DNA from: Ilumatobacteraceae bacterium
Lineage (GTDB): Bacteria; Actinomycetota; Acidimicrobiia; Acidimicrobiales; Ilumatobacteraceae
Assembly (NCBI GenBank): GCA_023262255.1
Contig: JALRBT010000002.1
Span: forward strand, 1 to 53,965
Direction of reading: 5' to 3'
Length of the DNA: 53,965 nucleotides
A program made the position numbers and the translations under genes. The notes under the pieces were generated by a model. It was not told the DNA's origin. It worked only from the letters and a program-made list of their open reading frames with translations, and did no database searches. Below are positions 7,952 to 15,410 of the stretch, piece after piece. Position 1 is the first letter of the stretch; each line of letters starts with the position of its first letter.

Positions 7952-8212
7952 ATGAACGAAGAAGCCGAACTACGTCGTGCGTTGCGTGGCCCGCTCGGGC
8001 GGCGCGGCGCCGATGCCATCAGTGACGCCATCATCGAAACTCGCTCCCGTGTGCAGCGTGACATCGACGACGTTCGACGGTCGGTGCGGCGACTCGATCG
8101 CCTTCCTGAGCGCATCGAACGTCTTCGCGTGGTTGTCGTCGTTGCTGCTACCGCCATCTTTTTGGGGCTGAGTGGCGTGGTGTTGGTCGTGGGGCAGTTC
8201 GTGTCGCGCTGA
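7952..8212 (+). CDS. Small coiled-coil protein with C-terminal membrane helix
   Basis: An 86-residue product. Residues 1-55 are a charged helix (RVQRDIDDVRRSVRRLDRLPERIERL) and the C-terminus is one membrane segment (VVVVVAATAIFLGLSGVVLVVGQ). That is the same architecture as the broken gene just upstream: helix first, tail anchor last. It starts 9 bases after the end of that reading frame and so could be its operon partner. I do not recognise a family. It converges on glpK with a 5-base gap, and no terminator is visible between them. Confidence 0.6.
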   Translation: MNEEAELRRALRGPLGRRGADAISDAIIETRSRVQRDIDDVRRSVRRLDRLPERIERLRVVVVVAATAIFLGLSGVVLVVGQFVSR

Positions 8213-8217
8213 GCAAC

Positions 8218-9714
8218 TCAATTCGTTATCCAGTGACGCGAGCGCTCGATGGCACGTAGCCACTGGGCGTGCGCCGTGTCACGTTCGGTACTGCGGGGAG
8301 TAAAGCGTTGCTCGAGTGCCCAACGCGCGGCGATGTCGTCGGTTGAAGCCCATACTCCCTCCGCGAGACCCGCCAAGTACGCCGCACCCATGGCGGTGGT
8401 CTCGAGCTCCGTTGGTCGTAGAACGTCGACACCGAGTTGGTCGGCCTGCAGTTGCAACATCAGATCCATGACCGCCGCACCGCCATCTACACGCAGGTCA
8501 CGAATCGCAACACCCGATGCGTGGGTCATTGCGTCGACGACGTCGCGTGTCTGAAACACCATCGACTCGACGACGGCTCGGGCAACGTGGGCGCGACCGG
8601 TGCCCCGTGTGATGCCGAACATCGCGCCTCGTGCATACGGATCCCACCACGGACTACCGAGACCGGCGAATGCGGGCACCATCACCACACCCCCGGCGTC
8701 CGGCACGGACTCGGCGAGAGGGCCAATGTCACTCGACTTCGCGATGATGCCGAGCCCATCACGCAGCCACTGCACTGCGGCACCGGTCACGAAGATCGCG
8801 CCCTCCAGTGCGTAGGTGGCGGGACCCGTTCCGAGCCGCCATGCCACCGTGGTGAGCATGCCGTCGGTCGGAGACGGACACTCGGTGCCGACGTTGAGGA
8901 GCACGAAACTGCCGGTGCCGTAGGTGTTCTTGGCGCTTCCGGTCTGAAAACATGCCTGGCCGAACAGTGCCGCCTGCTGGTCGCCGGCAACTCCGCTGAT
9001 TGGAACACCGGCAGGAAGGTCTCCGTCGCCGATCGTTACACCGATTCGACCACTCGAGGGCACCACGTCGGGGAGGGTTCGTGAGTCGACGTCGAACATC
9101 GCGCACATCGGCGGGCTCCATTGAAGAGTTCGGATGTCGAAGAGCATCGTGCGCGATGCGTTTGATACGTCGGTGGCGAACGCCGCGCCTCCGGTGAGGC
9201 GATGAATCAGGAAGGCATCGATGGTGGCGAACGCAAGGTTCGGGTTGTCACCAACGCTGGTGTTTCGCAACAACCATTCCACCTTGGATCCTGAGAAGTA
9301 CGGGTCGAGTACGAGGCCGGTGGTAGCGCGAACCTCGGGGAGGTGCATGGCGAGCGCATCGCAGCGCTCTGCGGTTCGGCGGTCTTGCCAGACGATGGCG
9401 CGATGCAATGGCGCCCCCGAACGTCGATCGATCGCAACCACCGTCTCCCGTTGGTTGGTGATACCGATGGCGGCGATGGGTTCGTGGATTTGCCGGCATA
9501 CGGATTGCAGTGTGGTCCGCGCTGCGCGCCAGATTTCTTCCGCATCATGCTCGACCCAGCCGGGTTGCGGATAGTGCTGGGAGAATTCGCGGTACTCGGC
9601 GATGGAGGGCCGACCATCGCTGAACACCGCCCTGGTGCGAACGCCGGTGGTTCCGGCGTCGATCGCGAGGACGACTCCTGCACCTGCGAGATTGGATGCG
9701 GTCCTCGTGGCCAT
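8218..9714 (-). CDS. glpK: Glycerol kinase GlpK
   Basis: A 498-residue FGGY kinase of normal GlpK length. Recognisable segments are the N-terminal ATP loop LAIDAGTTGVRTRAVF, GWVEHDAEEIW, the glycerol-binding GITNQRETVVAID, IVWQDRRTAERC and the ATPase-fold GVAGDQQAALFGQ. It makes sn-glycerol 3-phosphate from glycerol and ATP in the cytoplasm. No facilitator (glpF) or dehydrogenase gene adjoins it. The start ATG at 9714 is preceded by TATTGT with 6 bases between, implying a leaderless message. A 29-bp tandem repeat lies immediately upstream and may be its control site. Confidence 0.92.
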   Translation of the reverse strand: MATRTASNLAGAGVVLAIDAGTTGVRTRAVFSDGRPSIAEYREFSQHYPQPGWVEHDAEEIWRAARTTLQSVCRQIHEPIAAIGITNQRETVVAIDRRSGAPLHRAIVWQDRRTAERCDALAMHLPEVRATTGLVLDPYFSGSKVEWLLRNTSVGDNPNLAFATIDAFLIHRLTGGAAFATDVSNASRTMLFDIRTLQWSPPMCAMFDVDSRTLPDVVPSSGRIGVTIGDGDLPAGVPISGVAGDQQAALFGQACFQTGSAKNTYGTGSFVLLNVGTECPSPTDGMLTTVAWRLGTGPATYALEGAIFVTGAAVQWLRDGLGIIAKSSDIGPLAESVPDAGGVVMVPAFAGLGSPWWDPYARGAMFGITRGTGRAHVARAVVESMVFQTRDVVDAMTHASGVAIRDLRVDGGAAVMDLMLQLQADQLGVDVLRPTELETTAMGAAYLAGLAEGVWASTDDIAARWALEQRFTPRSTERDTAHAQWLRAIERSRHWITN

Positions 9715-9720
9715 GGCGAG

Positions 9721-9726
9721 ACAATA
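9721..9726 (-). promoter_or_regulatory. -10 element of glpK (leaderless)
   Basis: On the - strand TATTGT is followed by 6 bases and then the glpK ATG. No -35 consensus is present at the expected spacing. That region is occupied by the 29-bp tandem repeat, so an activator may be needed. Confidence 0.45.
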
Positions 9727-9728
9727 GT

Positions 9729-9786
9729 GCCGACGGATGGACGGTTACGACGAAACCGCCGACGGATGGGTCGCTACGACGAAACC
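9729..9786. repeat. Two 29-bp tandem direct repeats upstream of glpK
   Basis: Units 9729-9757 and 9758-9786 share their first 12 or so and last 12 bases (GCCGACGGATGG and TACGACGAAACC) and differ only in a 5-base core. They run from the glpK -10 region into the last codons of the histidine kinase gene. Their position suggests a regulator binding twice, one turn-multiple apart. Confidence 0.7.
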
Positions 9787-10970
9787 GGCGTGACGACGTG
9801 GGGTTGTGGTGATTGCGAGGACTCGCACGGCAGCTCCACCACGAACCGAGCACCCGTTGTGCCGTCGTGACGTGGCTCCACCCAGGCCCTGCCCGCGTGG
9901 AGACGAACGTGCTCGCGCACGAGGGCCAATCCGAGTCCTGCGCCCTCGGACGTGCCGCGCTTGCTCGCTCCGGCACCGCGAGAGAATCGTTCGAAGATTC
10001 GCTCTCTGTCGGTGGTGGAGACGCCCTCGCCACGGTCTTCGACGACGATCCACACGTGCCCTGCCGAGTCCTCGGCAGGGCAGACGTGTACGGAGATCGT
10101 GCCGCCACCATGTGTGCGTGCATTGTCGATGAGGTTGGCCACCACCCGGGCCAGTCGCCGCCGGTCGCCGTGAATGCGGACGTCCGTGCAGCGTTCGTCG
10201 ATGCCGATCTCCGTTCGGGGCATGCTGCTGGCGAGCACCGCTTGCCGAACGAACTCACCAATCTCCAGTTCATCGCGGGTCAAACGCACGGCACCGGCGT
10301 CGTAGCGGGAGATCTCCAGCAAATCCTCGACCAGACCGCTGAAGCGGGCTACGTCGGCGACCAACAAGTCGAGTGCCGCCTGGCCACGCTCGGGCAGTTC
10401 GTCACGCCGCGACACCATGACCTCCACGGATGCGGCCAGCGTCATGAGGGGTGAGCGCAGTTCGTGGCTGACATCCGAGGCGAAGCGCGCATCACGTTCG
10501 ACGCGATCTTGAAGTCGGGCAACCATCGCATTGAACGAATCGGTGAGTGCGTTGAGGTCGGGATCGTCGGTTGGCTCGAGACGCGTATCCAAGCGACCAT
10601 CCGCGATGGCGCGGGCCGCTTCGGCGGCACCGGCCAACGGGCGAACGACTCGCTCGCTCGAGACGATTCCCAACATGAAGCCCACCAGCACCGTGATGAC
10701 CGTGGCGAGGATCAGCGACGCGCGGACGCTCGCGAGGGTTTCGGCGATCAGCTGATTACTGAGCCCCAGTTCTCCTTCCCGGTCGCGAAGGTTGCTTCGC
10801 GTCAGGGTGTACGTGAGGAAGAAGAGCACGCCCGAGAGCACCAACGCACCCACCACGAAGGTGAGGAGAATTCGTGTTCGGACTCCGACGCGACGCGGAC
10901 TCCAACGCCTCCGGAGTGCCCGCAGGCGGCCCCACCACGACGTGCCTAGCGGGCGAATCGGACTCGTCAC
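9774..10970 (-). CDS. Membrane sensor histidine kinase, MtrB-like
   Basis: A 398-residue OmpR-system sensor kinase. The N-terminus is basic. Two membrane helices (ILLTFVVGALVLSGVLFFLTY and LILATVITVLVGFMLGIV) flank an external loop of only about 30 residues. Then follow a HAMP domain, the HisKA helix with the phospho-acceptor His in FASDVSHELRSPLMTL, and the ATPase boxes NLIDNARTHGGG, VEDRGEGV and GAGLGLALVREH. Actinobacterial MtrB has a larger sensor domain, so the signal may be sensed within or near the membrane. The start overlaps the regulator gene by 4 bases. A 26-base palindrome lies inside the gene. Confidence 0.85.
   Translation of the reverse strand: MTSPIRPLGTSWWGRLRALRRRWSPRRVGVRTRILLTFVVGALVLSGVLFFLTYTLTRSNLRDREGELGLSNQLIAETLASVRASLILATVITVLVGFMLGIVSSERVVRPLAGAAEAARAIADGRLDTRLEPTDDPDLNALTDSFNAMVARLQDRVERDARFASDVSHELRSPLMTLAASVEVMVSRRDELPERGQAALDLLVADVARFSGLVEDLLEISRYDAGAVRLTRDELEIGEFVRQAVLASSMPRTEIGIDERCTDVRIHGDRRRLARVVANLIDNARTHGGGTISVHVCPAEDSAGHVWIVVEDRGEGVSTTDRERIFERFSRGAGASKRGTSEGAGLGLALVREHVRLHAGRAWVEPRHDGTTGARFVVELPCESSQSPQPHVVTPVSS
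10057..10082. repeat. Perfect 12-bp inverted repeat inside the histidine kinase gene
   Basis: TGCCCTGCCGAG, then TC, then the exact reverse complement CTCGGCAGGGCA. It encodes the loop CPAEDSA between two strands of the ATPase domain. There is no T-run, so it is not a classic terminator. Confidence 0.7.
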
Positions 10971-11647
10971 GACTGCAGTCGATACCCCAACCCGCGCACC
11001 GTCACGACATGGCGCGGATTTGCAGGATCGACTTCGATCTTCATGCGCAATCGCCGCACGTGTACGTCCACCAAACGACCGTCACCGAAGTAGTCGTAGT
11101 CCCACACCTTCTCCAGGAGTGCCTCGCGGCTGAAGACTCCACTGGGGTTCTCCGCAAGAACGCATAGGAGCTTGAACTCCGTCTTCGTAACGGGAACCTC
11201 CGCGCCGGCAAGTGTGACACGTCCCTCCTCGGGGATGATCTCCAAATCGCCGAAGGTGAGCGTGGTGTGGGGTTGGTCGCTCGGGCGGATTCTTCGAAGC
11301 AGGGCTCGGATTCGAGCAGAAAGTTCCTTCGGTGCGAACGGCTTGGTGAGATAGTCATCGGCACCGGCTTCGAGTCCGGCAACCACGTCGTGCGTATCGC
11401 TGCGAGCCGTCACCATGACGATGGGAACGCTGCTCTTGGCACGAATCTGACGACACAACTCGAACCCGTCGATACCGGGGAGCATGATGTCGATGAGCAC
11501 CACGTCGGCGGGCTGTTCGCCGAAACGTGCCACCGCATCCTCACCGGTTCCCGCTTCGTCGACGGTCCAGCCCTCGTCCTCGAGCGCCAATCGCACCGAA
11601 GCTCGGATGCGCTCGTCATCCTCAACGGTGAGAATTCGCGTGGCCAC
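10967..11647 (-). CDS. OmpR-family response regulator, MtrA-like
   Basis: A 226-residue regulator. The receiver domain occupies residues 1-120, with acidic residues D10/D11, phospho-acceptor D53 (VVLIDIMLPGIDG) and the conserved Lys in DDYLTKPF. The C-terminal winged helix contains VTKTEFKLLCVLAENPSGVFSREALL (truncated here to its core) and VHVRRLRMKIE, then the closing VRGLGYRLQS. It is the partner of the adjacent sensor kinase, since the genes overlap. The GTG start at 11647 follows TACCTT by 8 bases. The receiver resembles MtrA (GLEAGADDYLTKPFAPKEL), but orthology with the cell-envelope regulator MtrA is not proven. Confidence 0.88.
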   Translation of the reverse strand: MATRILTVEDDERIRASVRLALEDEGWTVDEAGTGEDAVARFGEQPADVVLIDIMLPGIDGFELCRQIRAKSSVPIVMVTARSDTHDVVAGLEAGADDYLTKPFAPKELSARIRALLRRIRPSDQPHTTLTFGDLEIIPEEGRVTLAGAEVPVTKTEFKLLCVLAENPSGVFSREALLEKVWDYDYFGDGRLVDVHVRRLRMKIEVDPANPRHVVTVRGLGYRLQS

Positions 11648-11655
11648 GACGCCCC

Positions 11656-11661
11656 AAGGTA
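11656..11661 (-). promoter_or_regulatory. -10 element of the response-regulator gene
   Basis: On the - strand TACCTT is followed by 8 bases and the GTG start; no ribosome site is present. Confidence 0.4.
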
Positions 11662-11689
11662 GTGCCGTTTCGCACAGGGTGGCGAACGG

Positions 11690-12490
11690 TCATGTGGCGA
11701 CGTGCGGATGTCGTCGCTGCGAGGCAACGAGGAGTGCCGACAGCGAGCCGAAGACGCCCGGTGCCGAAACAAAGACTTCGGCCGGTCGAAGTTCACCACC
11801 ACCGAAGTCGCCACTTCTGGCACCGGCCTCGCGCGCGATGAGTTCGGCGGCGAGCACGTCCCAGGAGTGCAAGTTCTCCTCGAAGTACGCGTCGAGTCGT
11901 CCGCAGGCCACGTAGCAGATGTCAACGGCGGCGGCACCCATTCGCCGGATATCTCGAATGAGGTGAATGAACTCGGTAACGCGTCGCGACTGCACCGTGC
12001 GATGCGCCGGCGTGTAACTGAACCCGGTAGCGACCAATGCCTTGCTCACATCGGTGAGCGGCGAACACCGAATCGGATTGCCGTTCAAGGTTGCACCCTC
12101 ACCGCGTGCGGCCGAGAACATCTCGTCGAGATCCGGCAGGTACACGGCACCTGCGAGCGCACCATGTTTGTCGCGGGCTCCGATGGAAACGCACCAGGTC
12201 GGCAGTCCGTACATGAAACTGGTGGTTCCATCGATGGGGTCCACGTGCCATTCCACTCCCGAGGTGCCACGGTGGCCACCACCTTCTTCGCCGACGATGG
12301 AGTCGTCGGGTCGTGCGGCGCGGAGTCCGCCGATGATCATGGCCTCCGCCTCGCGATCGAACGTCGTCACCATGTCGGTGTCGGTGAGTTTCGTCCCGAC
12401 CACGCTCATTCCAAGCGATCGACCATCTCGTGCGTGGGTGCCAGCCCGTCGGGCAAGGTCCTCGGCGAGTGAACGCAGCCCGTCGGTCAT
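11690..12490 (-). CDS. Inositol-monophosphatase-family phosphatase
   Basis: A 266-residue, Mg-dependent, Li-sensitive-type phosphatase. The metal-site motifs are GEEGG, WHVDPIDGTTSFMYGLP and, near the C-terminus, HSWDVLAAELIAREAGA. Candidates for its substrate are inositol phosphate, histidinol phosphate or another sugar phosphate; the motifs do not separate these. I chose the ATG at 12490 because it overlaps the stop of the upstream membrane protein gene (ATGA); an ATG at 12505 is also in frame. A role in phosphatidylinositol or mycothiol precursor supply would fit the presence of mshC and pimB in the window, but this is inference. Confidence 0.85.
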   Translation of the reverse strand: MTDGLRSLAEDLARRAGTHARDGRSLGMSVVGTKLTDTDMVTTFDREAEAMIIGGLRAARPDDSIVGEEGGGHRGTSGVEWHVDPIDGTTSFMYGLPTWCVSIGARDKHGALAGAVYLPDLDEMFSAARGEGATLNGNPIRCSPLTDVSKALVATGFSYTPAHRTVQSRRVTEFIHLIRDIRRMGAAAVDICYVACGRLDAYFEENLHSWDVLAAELIAREAGARSGDFGGGELRPAEVFVSAPGVFGSLSALLVASQRRHPHVAT

Positions 12491-12735
12491 CGTCGTTCGC
12501 GCCATTCGCCCATGGCTCGTAATCCGAGAACGGCTACCACGCTCATGCCCGCGGCAAACCCCACGGCACCGACGAGCATTCCGATACCCGTGGCCATATC
12601 GCAGTCACCGCTGGACTGCACGTCGACGAGTGCATAGCCAATGGTGCCACCGGCGAGACCGGCAACGAGCACGGATGCAAACGCCACGACGCGGGCGGTT
12701 CGCGACGGCAGGGCGGAGAGTGGGCGCTCGTTCAT
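12487..12735 (-). CDS. Small two-helix membrane protein
   Basis: An 82-residue product with two hydrophobic helices (VVAFASVLVAGLAGGTIGYALV and GIGMLVGAVGFAAGMSVVAVLGL), a short loop with one Cys, and basic ends. I do not recognise the family. It is coupled to the phosphatase gene by an ATGA overlap. It is divergent from dinB with 32 bases between the starts. On the - strand TACCGT lies 9 bases before its ATG. Confidence 0.6.
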   Translation of the reverse strand: MNERPLSALPSRTARVVAFASVLVAGLAGGTIGYALVDVQSSGDCDMATGIGMLVGAVGFAAGMSVVAVLGLRAMGEWRERR

Positions 12736-12754
12736 CGTCCCAACACGGTATTAC

Positions 12755-12760
12755 TAAGGT
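12755..12760 (+). promoter_or_regulatory. -10 element of dinB (leaderless)
   Basis: TAAGGT is followed by TGCCGGC and the ATG at 12768. The TANNNTTGCC pattern also precedes the genes at 4737 and 15411. No SOS (LexA) box is evident in the 32-base gap. Confidence 0.4.
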
Positions 12761-12767
12761 TGCCGGC

Positions 12768-14057
12768 ATGTCGTCGACTGGTTCGGGGACACCCGTCACG
12801 CAGCACCACGCCCGGCACCCACGACGCATCCTGCACGTGGATATGAACGCGTTCTTCGTGGCATGCGAGCAGTTGCGGCGACCGGAACTTCTCGGGAAGG
12901 CGGTGGTGGTCGGTGGATCAGCCAAACGTGGCGTCGTGGCGGCTGCGTCGTACGAGGCCCGGCAATTCGGGGTTCGCTCCGCGATGGCGTCAGCGCAGGC
13001 CAGTCGACTCTGCCCAGATGCGATCTTTCTCGATGGTGATCACGAGTACTACGCCGACGTCAGTTCGCGGGTGTTCGAGGTGTTCCGGCAGTTCACGCCA
13101 CTGGTGGAGGGCTTGTCCTTGGACGAGGCGTTCTTGGACGTCTCCGGTGCGGGGCGGATATTCGGCGACGCGCGCTCCATCGCGCACGAGGTTCGTGGAG
13201 CGGTGAGAGTTCACGTGGGTCTGGCATGCAGCGTGGGAATCGCAACCTCCAAGTTCATCGCCAAACTTGCAACGGAGTTTGCAAAGCCCCGCGCCTCGCG
13301 ACAGCGCATCGATCCCGGGCCCGGAGTTTTCGAGGTGTGCCCCGGTACCGAGGTGGAGTTCCTGACGCCGCTGGATGTCGGGATGCTCTGGGGTGTCGGA
13401 CCCGTCACTCTCGAGAAACTCCACGGCATCGGTTTGCGTACGGTCGGTGATATCGCCAACTGTCCATTGCGGATCCTGGAGCTCGCCCTCGGTGAAGGCC
13501 ACGCCCGACACCTTCTCGAGCTCAGCCGCGCGATCGACGATCGAAGTGTGGAACCCGAACGCGAGGCGAAGTCGATTGGCAGCGAGGAGACCTTCGGCGA
13601 GGACGTGACCGACCGCGGCGAATTGCGCCGACACCTGCTGCGAATGGCGGACAACGTCGCGCGTCGGTGCAGGGAAAGCGGAATTGCGGCACTCACCATC
13701 ACCCTCAAGATTCGCTACGGAGACTTCAGCAACATGACACGGTCACACACAGTGGAGGATCCCGTGGAAACAAGCCAGGCGATCATGGCCGTGCTCGACG
13801 AAGCGCTGAAGGAAGTGGATGTGCAAGCAGGGGTTCGGCTGGCGGGTGTGAGTCTGCGAAATTTCGGTGTGCCCGATGGCCAGTTGAGTCTCTTCGATAC
13901 ATCCGATACTCGGTCCGATGCAGAATGGCGAACTGCGTCGAGGACAGTCGACGAAATTCGACAAAAGTTCGGTGACGACGCCATCAGTACGGGAGTCACG
14001 GACGATGCACGGAGCACCCCGTGGGGTCCGCGGCGTGACCAACAACATGAGCGCTGA
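12768..14057 (+). CDS. dinB: DNA polymerase IV (Y-family)
   Basis: The track ORF starts far upstream in the antisense of the phosphatase gene; the real start is ATG 12768 (MSSTGSGTPV). The 429-residue protein has the two catalytic motifs of DinB, HVDMNAFFVACEQ and GLSLDEAFLDVSG. It also has the helix-hairpin-helix region LWGVGPVTLEKLHGIG and a little-finger domain. The beta-clamp-binding peptide QLSLFD is near the C-terminus. It performs error-prone lesion bypass. It is a DinB rather than an ImuB, since the catalytic Asp and Glu residues are present. Confidence 0.92.
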   Translation: MSSTGSGTPVTQHHARHPRRILHVDMNAFFVACEQLRRPELLGKAVVVGGSAKRGVVAAASYEARQFGVRSAMASAQASRLCPDAIFLDGDHEYYADVSSRVFEVFRQFTPLVEGLSLDEAFLDVSGAGRIFGDARSIAHEVRGAVRVHVGLACSVGIATSKFIAKLATEFAKPRASRQRIDPGPGVFEVCPGTEVEFLTPLDVGMLWGVGPVTLEKLHGIGLRTVGDIANCPLRILELALGEGHARHLLELSRAIDDRSVEPEREAKSIGSEETFGEDVTDRGELRRHLLRMADNVARRCRESGIAALTITLKIRYGDFSNMTRSHTVEDPVETSQAIMAVLDEALKEVDVQAGVRLAGVSLRNFGVPDGQLSLFDTSDTRSDAEWRTASRTVDEIRQKFGDDAISTGVTDDARSTPWGPRRDQQHER

Positions 14058-14069
14058 GCGATTTGCGTT

Positions 14070-14099
14070 TTGACACCGCGCTACTACGCTCGCTACAAA
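14070..14099 (+). promoter_or_regulatory. Sigma70-type promoter of the DUF3040 gene
   Basis: TTGACA at 14070-14075 and TACAAA at 14094-14099 with an 18-base spacer. The following leader carries GAGGTG 6 bases before the GTG at 14136, so this message has a conventional ribosome site. Confidence 0.55.
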
Positions 14100-14135
14100 T
14101 GAATCACCCCATCAACGTCGTGCGAGGTGCCGGCT

Positions 14136-14489
14136 GTGCCACTGTCTGACAACGAACAGCAGATCCTTCGCCAGATCGAGGCGCAACTCGAGAGCGACGA
14201 GCGCTTTGCGCAGGCCGTCTCTCCGTCCGGTTTGTACCGACCGGCGGTCAAGAAAGTGCGTTGGGCCGCACTCGGAGCCGTTGCGTCATTGGCCCTCGTA
14301 TTCGTCGGTCTGCAATTCCATTTTTCCGCCGGGTTCGCCGGGTTCGCCCTCATGCTGCTGTGTGTTCTGGTGATCGAGCGGGAGTTGCGCGCGGTGGGCA
14401 AGGTGGGGCTCCGGGACGTGGGAACTATGTTGCGAACCACGCGCGAGAACGCCAAGCAGTTTCGCGACAAGATGGGCCGCGACCAGTAA
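14136..14489 (+). CDS. DUF3040 membrane protein
   Basis: A 117-residue protein starting VPLSDNEQQILRQIEAQL, the conserved opening of actinobacterial DUF3040 proteins. Two membrane helices follow (AALGAVASLALVFVGLQFHF and FAGFALMLLCVLVI), then a basic tail. The GTG at 14136 is preferred to 14127 because GAGG is correctly placed before it and because family members begin at this residue. The function is unknown; relatives often lie next to dinB or the mraZ region in Actinomycetota, as here, though I cannot say why. Confidence 0.8.
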   Translation: MPLSDNEQQILRQIEAQLESDERFAQAVSPSGLYRPAVKKVRWAALGAVASLALVFVGLQFHFSAGFAGFALMLLCVLVIERELRAVGKVGLRDVGTMLRTTRENAKQFRDKMGRDQ

Positions 14490-14516
14490 GGGTCGCGGAC
14501 TCGGGTTGAGGTAGCG

Positions 14517-15395
14517 GTGAATCAGGCGTATCTCGCCGTCGATATCGGCGGCACCAAATTGTCATCGGGGATCGTCTCGGCGAACGGGCGAGTGCTGACG
14601 CACGCTCGATGCGATACTCCTGACGAAGGCGTATGGGATGAGCTCGCAGCGCTGGTACTCGACGTTGCATCACGAGTTGCGTCGATCGATTCGCCGGATG
14701 GTGCGGGTTATCGACTCGTCGCCTGCGGCGTGGGGTCGGGCGGTCCGATGTCGAACGAAGGCGACAAGGTGTCGACCCTCAGCATCCCCACGTGGCGCGA
14801 CTTTCCACTTCGGTCATCGCTCGCTTCGTTGACGGGGCTGCCCACCTTCGTGGACAACGACGCAAAGGCGGTGGTGCTCGGCGAGGCTTGGTGCGGTGCC
14901 GCCGTCGGGGCTCGAGACGTCATCGGCATGGTCGTATCCACCGGAGTGGGTGGCGGCATCATCACCGATGGCAGGTTGCTCGACGGCAACACCGGAAATG
15001 CCGGACACATCGGTCACATCAACGTGGTGCCCAACGGGCGATTGTGCAAGTGCGGAGCGAGAGGCTGTTTGGAGGCCGTCGCATCGGGAACCGCCATCGC
15101 CGCGATGACGGGAAGGTCGGCGGCGGATGCGACACCCGAAGTCGTACACCAGACTGGCACGTACGTGGGCCGAGCCGTCGCATCGGTTGCAGCGCTGCTG
15201 GATCTGCGCCTGGCGGTGATCGGCGGATCGGTGGCGTTGGGTTTTGGCGAACCGTTTTATCGTGCCGCACAAGAGGAGGCCGACCGTTACGCCATGATCT
15301 CGTTCGCACGCGGAGTGCGAATACTCCCCACGGGCCTCGGCGGCGATGCACCACTCATTGGTGCTGCCGCGGTAGCACGCCGTCAGCTGGACTGA
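14517..15395 (+). CDS. Second ROK-family sugar kinase, NanK-like motif
   Basis: A 292-residue ROK protein. It has the phosphate loop LAVDIGGTKLSSGIV, the catalytic-base region FVDNDAKAVVLGEAW and the zinc motif CKCGARGCLEAVASG. The sugar-binding element reads NAGHIGH rather than the glucokinase GEIGH; as I recall, GHIGH is found in N-acetylmannosamine kinase (NanK). The substrate may therefore be an N-acetylated hexosamine or another sugar. The GTG start is preceded by GAGG at good spacing. It lies between the DUF3040 gene and an acyl-CoA dehydrogenase with no obvious pathway link. Confidence 0.8.
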   Translation: MNQAYLAVDIGGTKLSSGIVSANGRVLTHARCDTPDEGVWDELAALVLDVASRVASIDSPDGAGYRLVACGVGSGGPMSNEGDKVSTLSIPTWRDFPLRSSLASLTGLPTFVDNDAKAVVLGEAWCGAAVGARDVIGMVVSTGVGGGIITDGRLLDGNTGNAGHIGHINVVPNGRLCKCGARGCLEAVASGTAIAAMTGRSAADATPEVVHQTGTYVGRAVASVAALLDLRLAVIGGSVALGFGEPFYRAAQEEADRYAMISFARGVRILPTGLGGDAPLIGAAAVARRQLD

Positions 15396-15397
15396 AC

Positions 15398-15403
15398 TAG
15401 CGT
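15398..15403 (+). promoter_or_regulatory. -10 element of the acyl-CoA dehydrogenase gene (leaderless)
   Basis: TAGCGT is followed by TGCCCAC and the ATG at 15411. It matches the TANNNTTGCC pattern seen before dinB and the START-like gene. Confidence 0.42.
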
Positions 15404-15410
15404 TGCCCAC

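Noticed and set aside
8213-8217. Intrinsic terminators at convergent gene ends (also 18064, 42499-42508, 49600-49620)
   Set aside because: I see no hairpin followed by a T-run at any of these very short junctions.
12042-12767. N-terminal extension of the dinB track ORF
   Set aside because: It is antisense to the phosphatase gene, and DinB homology starts after ATG 12768.
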